Shown here piece after piece: positions 40,149-52,997 of a DNA stretch of 64,000 nt. This DNA is from Sisyra terminalis. Lineage: Eukaryota; Arthropoda; Insecta; Neuroptera; Sisyridae. The position numbers and the translations under genes are program-made. The notes beneath the pieces were generated by a model. It saw only the letters and a list, made by a program, of their open reading frames with translations. It was not told where the DNA came from and ran no database searches. Positions within the stretch are counted from its first letter, which is position 1, and each line of letters starts with the position of its first letter. The stretch is from assembly GCA_958496175.1 (NCBI GenBank), contig OY292275.1:7316001-7380000 (forward strand), written 5' to 3'.

Positions 40149-40399
40149 CGTCTGAAAAGGGAAGTCAACATCATCATCAAAGCCACTGTCATTATCGAAT
40201 TCCAAATTGAAGTCGTCGCCAAAGTCGCTAACATGAATCTCGAATTGGAAAACAAGAAATACATCGTAAGTTTGGAACTATGATAATCAGTTTAAAATTA
40301 TTTTCATTAATTTGGCTTTTTTTACAGATTGTCGCTGTCTTTATAATCAAGTGCATCCCAGTTTGCCAATTGCGTTTTTATCGAAATCAACACAATTAA
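40149..40399 (+). CDS. Possible terminal exons of an unrecognised gene, or transposon remnant
   Basis: A 117-nt open exon (40149-40265) lies between TTCTTTAG and GTAAGT; a 62-nt intron follows, ending TTTTTTTACAG at 40327; the next open segment 40328-40399 continues in phase to TAA. Together they would give 63 residues, rich in Ile, Val and charged residues. No family is recognised and no start or upstream exon is visible; the sequence upstream is the satellite. The opposite strand is also open here with an acidic composition (many D, F, N), so orientation is unsure. An AATAAA lies near 40603. Confidence 0.25.
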
Positions 40400-41011
40400 A
40401 TAAGTTTAAATAATTTTTTTTTTTGAATTCAAATTTTTCCATTTTCCAAAGCTATTAAATTAGTTTATTGTAATTTTAGTTTTGTTTTTATTGTTATGTA
40501 CTATGTATAACAAATTTTAGCTAAGTAATGTATTGCTATAAAAGTATATACTTGTATATTTGATATTATTATGTATAAATTTGTAACTTGATATATAGTT
40601 GAATAATAAATATTTATTATTTAAAAGTAACACTTTTGTTTGATATTTGTAACTATCCTCCTTTATTTCAGGGATTCAATTATTTTGAATCTTATTACAA
40701 AGTTTAAATGCAGTATTTTAAACAATCAAGACAATTATAATATAACAGTATCGAAGGTCTCCGTTCGATTTTTGTTTTGTATAGGCAACCCACTTTTTTT
40801 ATCTGTAAAGCAGTTGCCTATACGACACAAACGTAATTACTAAGTAGAACTATCAATTTCTGAAAAAAAAGTACATTCTTAGATAAATATAAATCACTTA
40901 TTCCATTTAAAACAGTGCGATTGATAACCACTATTACTTTCGAAAAAAATTGTACCATTTCATGGCCCTTAATCCTTTTTTGGACAAAGTTATTAATCAT
41001 TTTATTATCAG

Positions 41012-41060
41012 TACTATGTTATATAGTATATTATATAGTACTATGTTATATAGTACTTGT
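41012..41060. repeat. AT-rich short repeat, units of AGTACTATGTTATAT
   Basis: Repeats of GTACTATGTTATATAGTA alternate with their inverted copy, making a small self-complementary AT tract. Confidence 0.6.
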
Positions 41061-41144
41061 TACTGATGGAAAAAAGAATTCAAGTTTCAATCGAGTGAGA
41101 ATTGTTTATAAATGAGTTTTAACGTCATTTACATATATCATCTG

Positions 41145-41212
41145 ATAGCCGCATCGCTAAGGTCACCGCCACTACCACCGGAGCTGAGGTCCCTGGTTCG
41201 AATCCCGAAGGG
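41145..41212 (+). repeat. tRNA-like sequence with B box
   Basis: It starts with an A-box-like segment (GCCGCATCGCTAAGG) and has the B box GGTTCGAATCC at a tRNA-like distance. Acceptor-stem pairing is poor. Located at the left border of the 4.2-kb palindrome. Confidence 0.35.
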
Positions 41213-41411
41213 GTAAGTGTTTTTTCTTAAATATAATAATTGATTTCTATTCCTTACAACTTATCCTGTCAATAATTAACATTAATAATTGTTTCCAGAC
41301 ATTGCATCATCGAAATATTCGATCGAACAGTTCCAACCTTTCGGGGTTGGAAATGATCGATCGATCGATAATGCCATATATTTTTCATTTTATTTTTGCT
41401 CATTGATTTTG

Positions 41412-44400
41412 TGACGTCACTCAATTTCATATATATGACGTCATACATACGTCGCCATCCAATGACGTTACCCTATGACGTCATTCACGAAAAAATTCGA
41501 CAAATGAGCGAATTTTCGATTCTAGTGAAATAGGATTCTGGGAATGGCTTAGTTACGTCACGGGAGGCCTAAAAAACGTATCCTATAGTCAATATTTTTC
41601 ATTTTTTTTTTCAAAAATTTTTCAAATGAAAATCTGAAGAATCACAAAAAGAGGCCAATTTGGTGATTTTTTTCACTTTTTTCAACTTTAACACCGTTTT
41701 TAGCGAAAACTATCGATCGTAGGTTGACGATAGTAAGCTCATTCGATAGCGCTTGAATTACTCTATTGATGGTGTAAATTTGGTCCCGGAAAAGCTTAAG
41801 GGGAAAAACTTTTTTTTCAACTTTTCAGAAATTTCAAATCGTCGTAGAAATGGTGGTCGATTTTATGAAATATAATTTAATTTTTTTTTGTCGAATTTCT
41901 TGATGAAATTCACACTGTGGGTGTCTTACGTTACGATTGAAGTGAATATATAAAAACTTTTTAACTTTTCGTAACGCTTAAACAAATTTTACGAAAAAAG
42001 AAATTTACAAATTATGCGTCATAATCCAATGCAAAAGTAAATTGTTTTCATGAAATAAAGGATAAAGGACCTAAAAATTTTCCAATTTGGTTCAAAACTT
42101 TTCCGAACGTAACGTGATGAAGCGATAGTTAAAATTTTTCCGGAAAATTCCACGAAAATCGTTCGATTGTAAAATTAATTAGATATTAAAGGACTACATA
42201 TTATGCATTACAATGCTATTCAAATACAAATTTGTTTTATCGAAAAAAAGGATGAAGGACATTAAAATGTTACAATGTCATTAGCCAAATTTTCCGGAAT
42301 TAACCTCGAGACGCTATAGTTCAAATGTTTTTGGAAAATTCAAATTCCTTCGATCGAAAAAAATTTTCAAGTTTCCATCAATGAAGAAATCTTTATATAT
42401 GAGTTTAAACGATCAATAAATATATCTTCCAATGGCCGAATCGATAAGCGCACGGAAAATGTGATGAAACGGAAAGACGAGGGATCGATCCCCCAATAAG
42501 GTAAAAGATTTTTATATTTCTACTAACCAATTTCTAATTAATATCTATTCGTTACAGCTTAAATTATCAATTTCGATCGTTAATAATTATTCTCACTTAA
42601 GTTACAGCCGAATAAATCGATCATCACTTCTAACCTTTCGGGGTTGAGAAGTGATCGAACGATTACGTAGATTTTTTTTTTGGTTCATACATAATATGAC
42701 GTCATACATACGTCGCCATCCAATGACGTCACCCTATGACGTCATTCACGAAATAATTCAAAAAATGAGCGAGTTTTCGATTTTCGTGATACAGGATTCA
42801 GGTAATGGCTTAGTTACGTCACGGGAGACCTAAAAAACACACCCTATAGTCAATATTTTTCATATTTTTTTTCAAAAATTTTTTGGCACAATTTTGAAAA
42901 ATCCCAAAAATAGGTCCAATTTGGTGATTTTTTTCACTTTTTTCAACTTTAACGCTGTTTTTAGCGAAAACTATCGATCGTAGGTTGACGATAGTAGGCT
43001 CATTCGATAGCGCTTGAATTACTCTATCGATGGTGTAAATTTGGTCCCGGAAAAGCTTAAGGGAAAAAACTTTTTTTTCAACTTTTAAGAAATTGAAAAT
43101 CCTCGATGGAATGGTCGACGATTTTATGAATTTTTCTTTTATTGAATTTTGGGTTGAAATTTACACCATTGGTGCATTACCTTACGATCGAAGCTACAAT
43201 ATAAAAAAAATTGAACTTTTCGAATCCCATCATCGAATTTTTCCATAATGAAAATTTTTACTTACGTCATAGTGCTATGGAATTGTTAATTTGTTTTATC
43301 GAAAAATTCGATGATGGGATTCGAAAAGTTCAATTTTTTTTATATTGTAGCTTCGATCGTAAGGTTATGCACCAATGGTGTAAATTTCATCCCAAAATTC
43401 AATAAAAAAAAAATTCATAAAATCGTCGACCATTCCATCGAGGATTTTCAATTTCTTAAAAGTTGAAAAAAAAAGTTTTTTCCCTTAAGCTTTTCCGGGA
43501 CCAAATTTACACCATCGATAGAGTAATTCAAGCGCTATCGAATGAGCCTACTATCGTCACCCTACGATCGATAGTTTTCGCTAAAAACGGCGTGAAAGTT
43601 GAAAAAAGTGAAAAAAATCACCAAATTGGACCTATTGGGCCTATTTTTGGGATTTTTCAAAATTGTGGCCAAAAAATTTTTGAAAAAATAAATAAAAAAT
43701 ATTGACTATAGGACATGTTTTTTAGGCCTCCCGTGACGTAACTAAGCCAGTCCCAGAATCCTATTTAACGAAAATCAAGAAATCGCTTATTTTTCGATTT
43801 TTTTCGTGAATGACGTCATAGGGTGTCGTCATTGGATGGCGACGTATGTATGACGTCATATTATGTATGAACCAAAAAAAAAATCTACGTAATCGATCGA
43901 TCACTTCTCATCCCCGAAAGGTTGGAAGTGATGATCGAATTATTCGGCTGAAACTAACGTTAAGATAATTATTAACGATCGAAAGTGATACTTTAAGCTG
44001 TAACGAATATATAGAAATTAGAAATTGGTTAGTAGAAATATAAAAATCTTTTACCTTATTGGGGGATCGATCCTTCGTCTTTCCGTTTTATCACATTTTC
44101 CGTGCGCTTATCGATTCGGCCATTGGAAGATATATTCATTGATCGCTTAAACTCATATATAAAGATTTCTTCATTGATGGAAACTTGAAAAATTTTTTCG
44201 ATCGAAGGAATTTGAATTTTCCAAAAACATTTGAACTATAGCTTCTCGAGGTTAATTCCGGAAAATTTGACTAATGACATTGTAACATTTTAATGTCCTT
44301 CATCCTTTTTTTCGGTAAAACAAATTTGTATTCAAATTGCATTATCTTGCTTAATATATTCTTAAGTTTTATTTTTTTTGCATCAATCGTTACGTTAGTC

Positions 44401-44890
44401 ACCCGTGGTGTGAATTTCATCTAGATATACGACAAAAAAATTTTTGAAAAAAAAATTCATAAAATCGTCGACCATTCCATCGAAGATTTTCAATTTCTGA
44501 AAAGTTGAAAAAAAAGTTTTTTCCCTTAAGCTTTTCCGGGACCAAATTTACACCATCGATAGAGTAATTCAAGCGCTATCGAATGAGCCTTCTATCGTCA
44601 ACCTACGATCGATAGTTTTCGCTAAAAACGGCGTGAAAGTTGAAAAAAGTGAAAAAAATCACCAATTTGGCACTATTTTGGGGATTTTTCAAAATTGTGG
44701 CCAAAAAATTTTTGAAAAAATAAATAAAAAATATTGACTATAAGATATGTTTTTTAGGCCTCCCGTGACGTAACTAACCCATTCCCAGAATCCTATTTCA
44801 CTAGAATCGAAAATTCGCTAATTTTTCGAATTTTTTCGTAAATGACGTCATAGGGTGACGTCATTGGATGGCGACGTATATATGACGTCA
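41412..44890. promoter_or_regulatory. Eleven TGACGTCA (CRE-type) palindromes inside the large repeat
   Basis: Perfect TGACGTCA octamers occur at 41412, 41436, 41476, 42697, 42724, 42737, 43811, 43851, 44843, 44856 and 44883, in clusters of two or three per unit. The octamer is the consensus site of CREB/ATF basic-zipper factors. Whether they bind in this species is unknown; they could simply be part of the repeat's termini. Confidence 0.7.
42433..42503 (+). repeat. tRNA-like sequence (class II-like), unit B
   Basis: ATGGCCGAATCGATAAGCGC resembles the D-arm of tRNA-Ser/Leu and GGGATCGATCCC resembles a T-arm B box. Inverted copies lie at about 44062-44130 and 45090-45160. As the loop sequence is preserved in three copies it is part of the repeat, not a dedicated tRNA gene. 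Confidence 0.35.
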
Positions 44891-45380
44891 TATTATGTAT
44901 GAACCAAAAAAAAATACGTAATCGATCGATCACTTCTCAACCCCGAAAGGTTGGAAGTGATGATCGAATTATTCGGCTGAAACTTAAGTGAGAATAATTA
45001 TTAACGATCGAAAGTGATAATTTAAGCTGTAACGAATGGAAATTAATTAGAAATTGGTTAGTAGAAATATAAAAATCTTTTACCTTATTGGGGGATCGAT
45101 CCCTCGTCTTTCCGTTTTATCACATTTTCCGTGCGCTTATCGATTCGGCCATTGGAAGTTATATGTATTGTTCGTTTAAACTCATATATAAAGAATTCTT
45201 CATTGATGGAAACTTGAAAAAATTTTTCGATCGAAGGAATTTGAATTTTCCAAAAACATTTGAACTATAGCTTCTCGAGGTTAATTCCGGAAAATTTGAC
45301 TAATGACATTGTAACATTTTAATGTCCTTCATCCTTTTTTTCGAAAAAACAGTTTGCTATTGCACCGCATTATGTCGCAT

Positions 45381-48300
45381 AATATGTAATTATTTTATAC
45401 TGAAAAATCGATAAGGACCATCGTAATTTTTTTCGATAACAGCGTTTGATCGTATCATTACGCAGTTAGATTCTAGTTTCATCGAAAAATTCGATTAAAG
45501 TATAATAATTTAAAGTTACTTGAATTGTAGATACTGGAATTTTCCCCAAGTGGAATTCCCCCATTGTATACAAAACATAGATAAATTTAATATATTCATA
45601 TCAATAAAGGAAATTAAATTTACAATTGATAGTAAATTTGTAAATTCCAAATTGCATCAAAAACTTATTAATCTTTCAATTATTGTACAGTGTCCGTGCA
45701 AATAACCAAGTGATATCGTGTAAAAACATATTGCTTGCGTATAGTTATCCAGTGATACCTCAATGCAAAACGGGTTGCATAACAACAAAATTTAATGAAA
45801 CCAAGACATTTTAAGAATCTGCTCTTTCTTTTAAGGATAACAAGGATAATTTGTAATACTGTGTTTGAAAGGAGACAGTCTTCTAGATATTTTAACAAAA
45901 CATGTTTTGTCCTGCGTGGAAAAGGACTACCTTAATTTCATGTTAAAGTTTCAAAAACGACAAGTTTCAATCGCAAAATAAGACTAATATGGTTTTTTGC
46001 CTGAATATTCCTTAACGCAACTGCATTCAAAGATATATTTAATGGATGTTTGCTATAAAAATTCTCTTTCAAATCCTATTTCGAAAAAAAGGGAAGAAAT
46101 TTAACAATAAAGAAAAATAAATGAGATTCCGGTTGTAAAGTAATAGAGAATAAATAATAACGTTCGAAATTTGTATTGGAAAATATAAAAAAAAAAAAAT
46201 GATTGATTCAGGGATCGAACTCTGATACTTACCACTGAGTACCAATGCCGTTACCTCTGCACCAATTAGTGATTTAAATGGTGAATGTTGAAACTCATAT
46301 TTAAAGAATCGATTTTTTTTCCTTTTTAAAAAATAAATTTATTCATGCGATAGTTTTTCGGTTGAATCTTCAATTTTAATATCAAACAAATAGTACGGTA
46401 AAATTAGATCAAAAAGTAAGAGTGAAGCTACATAAATTCCCACCAAGCTGAAAATCAGTAAGATTGTTTAAAATATGATTAAAAATAAAATTTGAAAGTT
46501 CTCCATCTTTATAGAAAATTTTTTATTCCTGTATGGAAAAATTTTTATTCAAAGTCAAAGGTCAAAAAAATGAGTTTTTCGCGATTTTCAGTAAAACGGT
46601 AAGTTTTATCATGAAAATACTGGAACAAAAAATGTAGATCATAAAATTATCTACAAAAAATGTATCAATACTTTTTTTCCTACGAGCCACCGTTTTTGAG
46701 ATATAACGATTCAAAAAGTTGTAAAAGTTGGAATCGTCATAAATTGCATGAGTACGCCACGTATATGCACCTCTATAGTTGTTATATAAGTTAAAATATT
46801 TTTCTATCGATCATTGTAACCATGGGACAACATCCCCTGTTCCCTGTTCAATTATGTGTGTGGCTAGGGTCTTATACCTGCTATAATAAATCTTCTTATA
46901 ACCAGGAAAAGCTCAACATCATGTGTAATATAATTTAGAGATTTTCATTGAAATTTGTACCACTTGAATAGAAAATTATGTAAAATTCAAATTGATTAAA
47001 AATATTAGACCGATTTTCTTTTAATTCCTTGGTTTAGTATGCTAAAGAGTTTCTTAGAAAATATAGAAAAATACTTTTAATTGGTTGTAAGGATTGGATA
47101 ATACAAAATGAAGACAACGATACACTGAACAAAATACAATTTATTGATTATTATAAAAATTACATCAAAGTTTTTATTTGATATTAACAACAGTTGGATA
47201 TACGACAACAATATATTTTTTTATCTTTCATATACATGCATTTTTTATGCTTCCAGTTATATGTTATTGTTATTTACCAAAAAGTTTTTAAAATAAAAAA
47301 ATAAAAAAAATCAGTAGAGAAAGTTTTTGCTGTTAAATTTATGCATAAACATATAACAGATATTTGACGCATTTTTTTTATAATCACTGACTTTTAAATT
47401 TTGCTTCTTTTGGGGAAACTTATTTCACTATTAACTCAAAATCTTTTGTATCAATCAACTTTAAGATTCATCAACAGATGGCTTATTTTTTTCCAAATAA
47501 GCCTTGAATAGTTTTTTTTCCACTTGAAGTTCGGGAAATTCTACTATTTAATTGACAGATTTCATCCGTATTTTCTAGTTAGTTCCTTGAAATATTTGCA
47601 CCTTGATTCTTCGAAGTATATGGAAAAACCATCCTTCAAAAAATCAAAGTATAAATAAAATTTCCTGACCAATTTTCTTTAGAGTTTTCTGAAAGTATGT
47701 AAATTGTAATTAATTGTCATTGCCAATGAAATATTCTGCAATTTTGTCAACAAGTATAGGTACTTTTCGATTTTCTAGTTTCGAAAACACAGTACTTATT
47801 TTCTATGGTTAAGTGTAATGTTTTTTCAAAGAATGGTTTTTACTTTTTTATTCTCTAAAAAATAAGTTGGACTATAAAGGATAATGCTGAATAAAACCAA
47901 TTTTAAATTTTAAAATTAGTATTTATTTTCCAGTTTTCTATAAACAAAGCTTAAATATTCTTTTTGAATGGTCAAAATAAGTACATATTATATTACTATA
48001 TAACAAAAGTCTAATTAATACTAACATTTCTTAATTATTATTAATAGAAAGTAATAATATTCAAATCAATTCTACATATGTTTTTTTTCTGTAACATGTC
48101 GTCCCTTGGAGTTGCAACAGCGATCTGTGGGACAAAAAAATAATAATCATTAGTTAGACTTTACAAATATTTGAATAAAATAGTTTCGGAAAATTTTTTT
48201 AACAAAAGATTACTGAAAACAACACTTATCGTTTTCGAAATTGGAAAACGATATGGAGGATATCAATGAGCAATAAGAACATAGGGTATCTTGCGAAATA

Positions 48301-48409
48301 TATTATAAAGTATAGCGTCTTTTAATTAATGTACTATGGATTTGTGATTTGTACTCGAACTATTAAAAGGGTAAGATATACTAAAGTATCAAAAGAACGT
48401 TCTTCAAAT
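45381..48409. other. AT-rich intergenic sequence with one tRNA-like stretch
   Basis: Around 46200-46275, read on the minus strand, a tRNA-like stretch carries a B box AGTTCGATCCC and an A-box-like TGGTGCAGAGGTAACGGC. The rest is AT-rich with no recognisable gene. Confidence 0.4.
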
Positions 48410-49170
48410 TAGCATTACCCTTTTCGAATTTGTAGAAAATAACTACGAAATATTTTTTTGTTTTTTGTGGTTCAAGAAATATGAAACGAAAAATTGGTTT
48501 CTCGCATACCTACTTTCCAGAAAATCCCTATTGCTAAGTATTTGTTAAATCGCCGTTTAGAGCTTTTCTATAAATATTTAAACTTGTTTTTTTTTTTTTT
48601 ACGTTTTTAATTGGTGTGAGTTTGTAGTTCACAAGATTTGAATGAAAAAAATATTTTGGTTGAAGAAATTTGAAAGAAAAATATTTATCAGAAAAGCTTT
48701 ATTTAATGCTAAGTTATTATATCTATTTATTGAAAAGCTCTAAACGTAGACGTTTTTCAAAAATTATTAAAATTTCGATTTTTTTACGCTGTTAATTGAT
48801 GTGATTTTGTAATTCAAGAGATTTGAAAAAAAAATGGTCGCTCAGATATTTTCCAAGAAAATTCCGTTTAAAGAAAAAGCTCCATTTAAAGAGCTGTCAA
48901 AATACTGAAAATTCAAATTGGAGTTTTATTTTCTTTAAAATAAAACTCCAATTTGAATTTTCGCGTAGTTTTCTTGGAAAATTTGCGAGCGGCATTTTTT
49001 TTCAGGCATTGAGAAGCTCTAAACGGTGGCGTTTAGAGCTTTTCAATAAATAACCAAGCAGACTTAGCACTAAATAATAGCACTAATATTTCTTTCAAAT
49101 TACTAGAATCATAAAAAAGGAACAAAATATTTCGTAGTTATTTTTTACCAATTCCAAATTGGTAATGTTT
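48410..49170. repeat. Imperfect 760-bp inverted repeat with internal hairpins
   Basis: The outer ends (TAGCATTACCC ... and ... GGTAATGTTTA, with AAAATAACTACGAAATATTT and its complement inside) are inverted. Inside lie a 50-bp near-perfect hairpin (48912-48962) and a smaller one built from GCTCTAAACG/CGTTTAGAGC (49012-49043), a string that also occurs near 48555 and 48735. Non-coding. Confidence 0.55.
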
Positions 49171-51240
49171 AACTTGATGAACGTGTTAAAGGATCAATAA
49201 ATGCAATATATTGCAGAAAGCAATTATAAAGAGTTAACATTTTGATCAAATTTTGAAATTAGTAAAAAAGAATCAAAACCTATAACTATACAGAAAAACT
49301 GCATTTTGACTATTTGGATAAAATCATGGTCGTTCTGGAAAAACTTCAAAAACCACAAAAAAAAAAAAACTGCAATGATTATAAGACCATCAGTTTCATG
49401 ATTTCATAATCATCTCCCATGAAACCAAAATTTTCATCAAAATACTAATCAGAAAAATAAAAATTTATTTTACTTTCGTTTTTTTCCAATGTACTTTCTG
49501 TGTGCCAACTTCTATTTTGTCCAGTTATGAATAAAAGGATGAAATAGGCAGAAAATAGAATAGGAAGAAATTTGGTAAAAGTAAAAAGAAATATTTAAAA
49601 TTTTAAAGTTTAAGCAAGAACGCCAACTTTCCGAAAATCAAGAAAATCTTAGCATAGATTCATACCAAATTATATATTGAAAACATAATCCTAAGTTATC
49701 GTAACGATATTTATCATTTTTTGTACTTAACAATGAAAAACTTAAAAAAAATAACTAAATGATGTCTTTCAATATATAGCCTCTTTTCCAGTTGATCAAA
49801 TTGTAAAACTAGTAGACAAGAAAAATGAAAATAAACATTGATAGGCAACCCTTTTAACTGTTTACTTTAAGTAGTTGCATAATACTACAATCGCCATGAT
49901 CTATCCAAACAAATTATACCACTGTTGAAAATTGTTGAACATTTTGCTGATTTTTGAGTATCTCATTATTAACTTTGAAAAAGAAATCCATACTTTTTTA
50001 AACTAAACAATCTTGGAGTAAATTGGTAAATTATTTATTTTTAAAAAACTGATATTCTATGAATACTCCTCCAATTTAGTAAAAACACAATTTTGTATAA
50101 TTATTTTTTAAACTCATATATCATTCTTAAAATAATTTGTATTCTTTTTGGATTGTTTTTAACACTATTAAAAATATTAAGATGAAAAATACGAATTTTA
50201 AGATTCATTAATGGAAAAATGACTAAAGGTTTTGGTTGTTGGATTTAAATTTCATAAAATTCTGAATAGAATTAGGATTTTCGTGGAATAAAATTTGTAA
50301 GTTTGACAGTCCAAATTCAGAGAAGTTTAACAAAATTATGATTTCCTTAGCAAAAATTCCATCAAATGGATTATTCGTCAAAATTGGAGCTGAACATTTT
50401 AACAGTTGATATGGAATGCTATATTCGTATATCTATAATTTGGTTGTTGAAATGAATTGAATCGGATTTTGAAAAGGAGTTTTTTCTTCTGAAATTTTAA
50501 GGAGAAGTTAAAAATATTTATTAATTATGTAGATAATCATTAATTTGGACAAAGTATTTGGTATATTAATATGAAACCGAAATTTGCCGACAAGTAGTGG
50601 TGGCGGCCAATAAAAGGTTTGCCAAACCATAAATCTTTCGTGGTTAATATGAAAACGTTTAAGTTAATGAGAGCTTTACGTATTCCTTGTCAATCGGTTG
50701 CCAAAGCTCAGAATCTTATAACTTGTTCACTGTTAAAATAAATCTTGATCAAAACTTATGAAAAGTCAAGTTCCTAATTCCTTATTTTAGTTTACAAGTA
50801 TACTTAACCATTTCATAGATCTATTGAATAACTCATGTTATATTCAACTCACTTTTAACTCTCTTTAACCCTGATACCCACTTTCGTGGAGTTACCGTAG
50901 AAAATTGACTCACTTTTCTTAAATGGGGTCTCATACACTTTTTCTATGAAACGACAAAGCCATACTTTATGATCAAGATGTAGAGCTTGGATTTAGAGCT
51001 TTGGCTTCTCATGAGAATTGAGTTTTACATCTGATGTTTTGATAGAATTTCTTTTCTTTTTGCAAGATATCCATGTTCCTTTAATTTTTTGGAACTATAG
51101 TACATATGCGTTAGTTTCATAAGTACCATTGGAATCAAATATAAGATAACAGTATAATGGAGAAATTCGGAAGTCAGTCCAAACTTTTTGCTCACTATCA
51201 ATCAATAACAGATAAGATTCAAGGATGGTAAGCCCTATAA
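49171..51240. other. AT-rich intergenic sequence, nothing recognised
   Basis: No coding frame, RNA gene or repeat end could be supported in this stretch. Confidence 0.5.
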
Positions 51241-51339
51241 AAATCATTCCCTCACTTTTAAAAATTATAAACCATCCTTTTAATTCGTCTAAAATAAGTT
51301 TTTCTGGGAGCCACTATATTGGTAAAATGTAGTTCTATA

Positions 51340-51945
51340 CAGGCCCTAGCCATATTATTAGACGCACTTAAGATTTTAAACAAAATGAACATATTCTACT
51401 AAATTAAATTTAATATTATTTACTTTTTATATTATAAAAAGTTGTATTGATTTTTTAGAAATATATTTTCTGGATAAGGGTAAAACTTTGTTTATTATCA
51501 CTATTACCCTAATTAAGGATAACAGCCTTGATTTGAAACCCATTGAAAATATGTGGAAGTTGCTGAAGAACAAAGTAGTTAAAGAGGTGGTCACAATAGA
51601 AAAATAGCCCTTTGAAAAAAATCCACAAATACAGCAGACGGTATTGTCTTACATAGATAGCATACTGCGCAGAATCAGAACTTAAACATCAGTAAACGAG
51701 CTTTCAATTAAATACTAAACAATTCAGCTCGCCATAATTAAGAAGATGTTCAAATTAATTTTATAGTAAAAATTTATTTTTAAGTAAATATGATTTATGG
51801 CCATGCTAGTTGGTAATAAGCGTAATAAATAAAATTTGTTCAGGAAAGTTAAACCCAATCAAAAATATGGACCCAAAATAAAATAGCTCTTACTTCAGGT
51901 TTTACACAAAACCTATAGTGCATCTATTAATATGGCCAGGGATTG
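51340..51945. mobile_element. Internally deleted Tc1/mariner-like element, 606 bp, TA target
   Basis: Inverted termini CAGGCCCTAGCCATATTATT and CAATCCCTGGCCATATTAAT, flanked by TA on both sides (51338-51339, 51946-51947). Inside, 51515-51600 encodes a remnant of a Tc1-type transposase C-terminus (DLKPIENMWKLLKNK, matching the family motif around the last catalytic residue). Most of the transposase is gone. Confidence 0.75.
51515..51608 (+). pseudogene. Tc1-type transposase remnant
   Basis: About 25 codons of SLDLKPIENMWKLLKNKVV type followed by a stop at about 51605. In intact Tc1 transposases SPDLNPIENLW precedes the end of the DDE catalytic domain. The catalytic residues upstream are not present. 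Confidence 0.7.
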
Positions 51946-52425
51946 TAAATACTACATAATTGACAAAAAAAATTGAAAACATTATTTATAAACTTTTTTC
52001 TACCTAATTTTGGAATTTGATTAGAATCATCCACAAATAGTATTTAAAATAATATTTTCCGAATAATTCCGAGGGAATAGGGGTGAAGTAATATACTTTG
52101 TATTGTTTATATTTGGCAGAACTTTTAACATTGATTTTTACCGATTATTATTGGTATTGGATATTTAAAGTCAATTGTTGCAAATGTTCTAATCCATTAT
52201 AATATATACGCATAAAAATAAACTACAATAACTTTCATTAATATGAAAGAAGTCGTTGGTATTCGTTATTTTTTTAAATTTTTTATTATTATTGCAAGAA
52301 GAATCATATGAGGTAATTTGTCTTAAGTCTGGCTACATATTTATTATAAGTACAATAGTACAAGAAACGTATGTTCTATAAAAACTATATCCTCAATAAA
52401 TTGATTGTGTCCATATTTTACATAA

Positions 52426-52619
52426 TTTTATTTATTTTTAGTAGGATAGTGGACAAGTTTAACAATTAGTAATGTTTGAAGGATTCTGTACATGTGTTTG
52501 TGTGATTTTATAAGCCTGATGAAGGTCTAATAAAAGACCGAAACATGTCGCAAAATTTATAATTAGTACATGCATCTACATCCTTTCTTGTCCACTATTC
52601 TACTAAAAATAAATAAAAT
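52426..52619 (+). repeat. 194-bp hairpin element enclosing a hammerhead candidate
   Basis: Inverted arms of about 32 bp (52426-52457 and 52587-52619, core TAGTAGGATAGTGGACAAG) enclose a 130-bp loop that contains the ribozyme candidate. It separates the two copies of the duplicated segment. Confidence 0.6.
52505..52575 (+). ncRNA. Hammerhead ribozyme candidate
   Basis: CTGATGA at 52516-52522, stem II GGTCT/AGACC with an AATAAA-type loop, GAAA at 52540-52543, then CATGTC: ACATGT can act as minimal stem III and C52549 is the expected cleavage nucleotide (cut after it). Stem I begins with GC/GC and continues TTTT/AAAA after a bulge. Every invariant core base is present; this is the best-formed candidate in the window. 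Activity inferred, not shown. Confidence 0.65.
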
Positions 52620-52997
52620 TATACCCTCATTTTTAAAATTATAAATCATCCTTATAATTCGTCTAAATTAAGTCTTTTCTGGGGATCACTATATTGGTAA
52701 ACTCTATTCACACAAATAATACAAAACTGACAAACAAAAATCAAATTTTCAAAAATATTTTTTCTTCCTAATTTTGGAATTTGATTAGAGTCATAAATAA
52801 ACAGTATTTAAATCAATAATTTCCGAATAAATCCGCTGGATTTGGAGTGAAGTCATATCCTTTTTATTGTTTACATATGAGAGAACTTTGGACGCTGATT
52901 TATACAGTTTATTATAAATATTTGATAATGAAAGTCAATTATTGCAAATGTTTTAAGCCATTAGAAATGGTTTAAAGTTAAAAAAATAACAAAGATA

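Larger units (their letters stand above)
41110..45380. mobile_element. Giant nested palindrome, four copies of a 1-kb unit
   Basis: Four related units are arranged head to head: two forward (about 41110-42200 and 42210-43243), two inverted (about 43302-44345 and 44385-45380). The inner pair are close inverted copies meeting at a 58-bp spacer (43244-43301); the outer pair are more diverged. Landmarks repeated in every unit: a GTGATCGA/CCTTTCGGGG block, TGACGTCA motifs, and GCGAAAACTATCGATCGTAG. No transposase frame is visible. A large foldback transposon or inverted duplication are both possible. Confidence 0.75.
51248..52356. repeat. Duplicated segment, copy 1 (contains Tc1-like insertion)
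   Basis: Matches copy 2 (52622-55035) along its length: 51248-51337 with 52622-52712, 51946-52215 with 52713-52960, and 52216-52356 with 54858-55035. Copy 1 has the Tc1-like element that copy 2 lacks, and lacks the LINE that splits copy 2. Confidence 0.7.
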
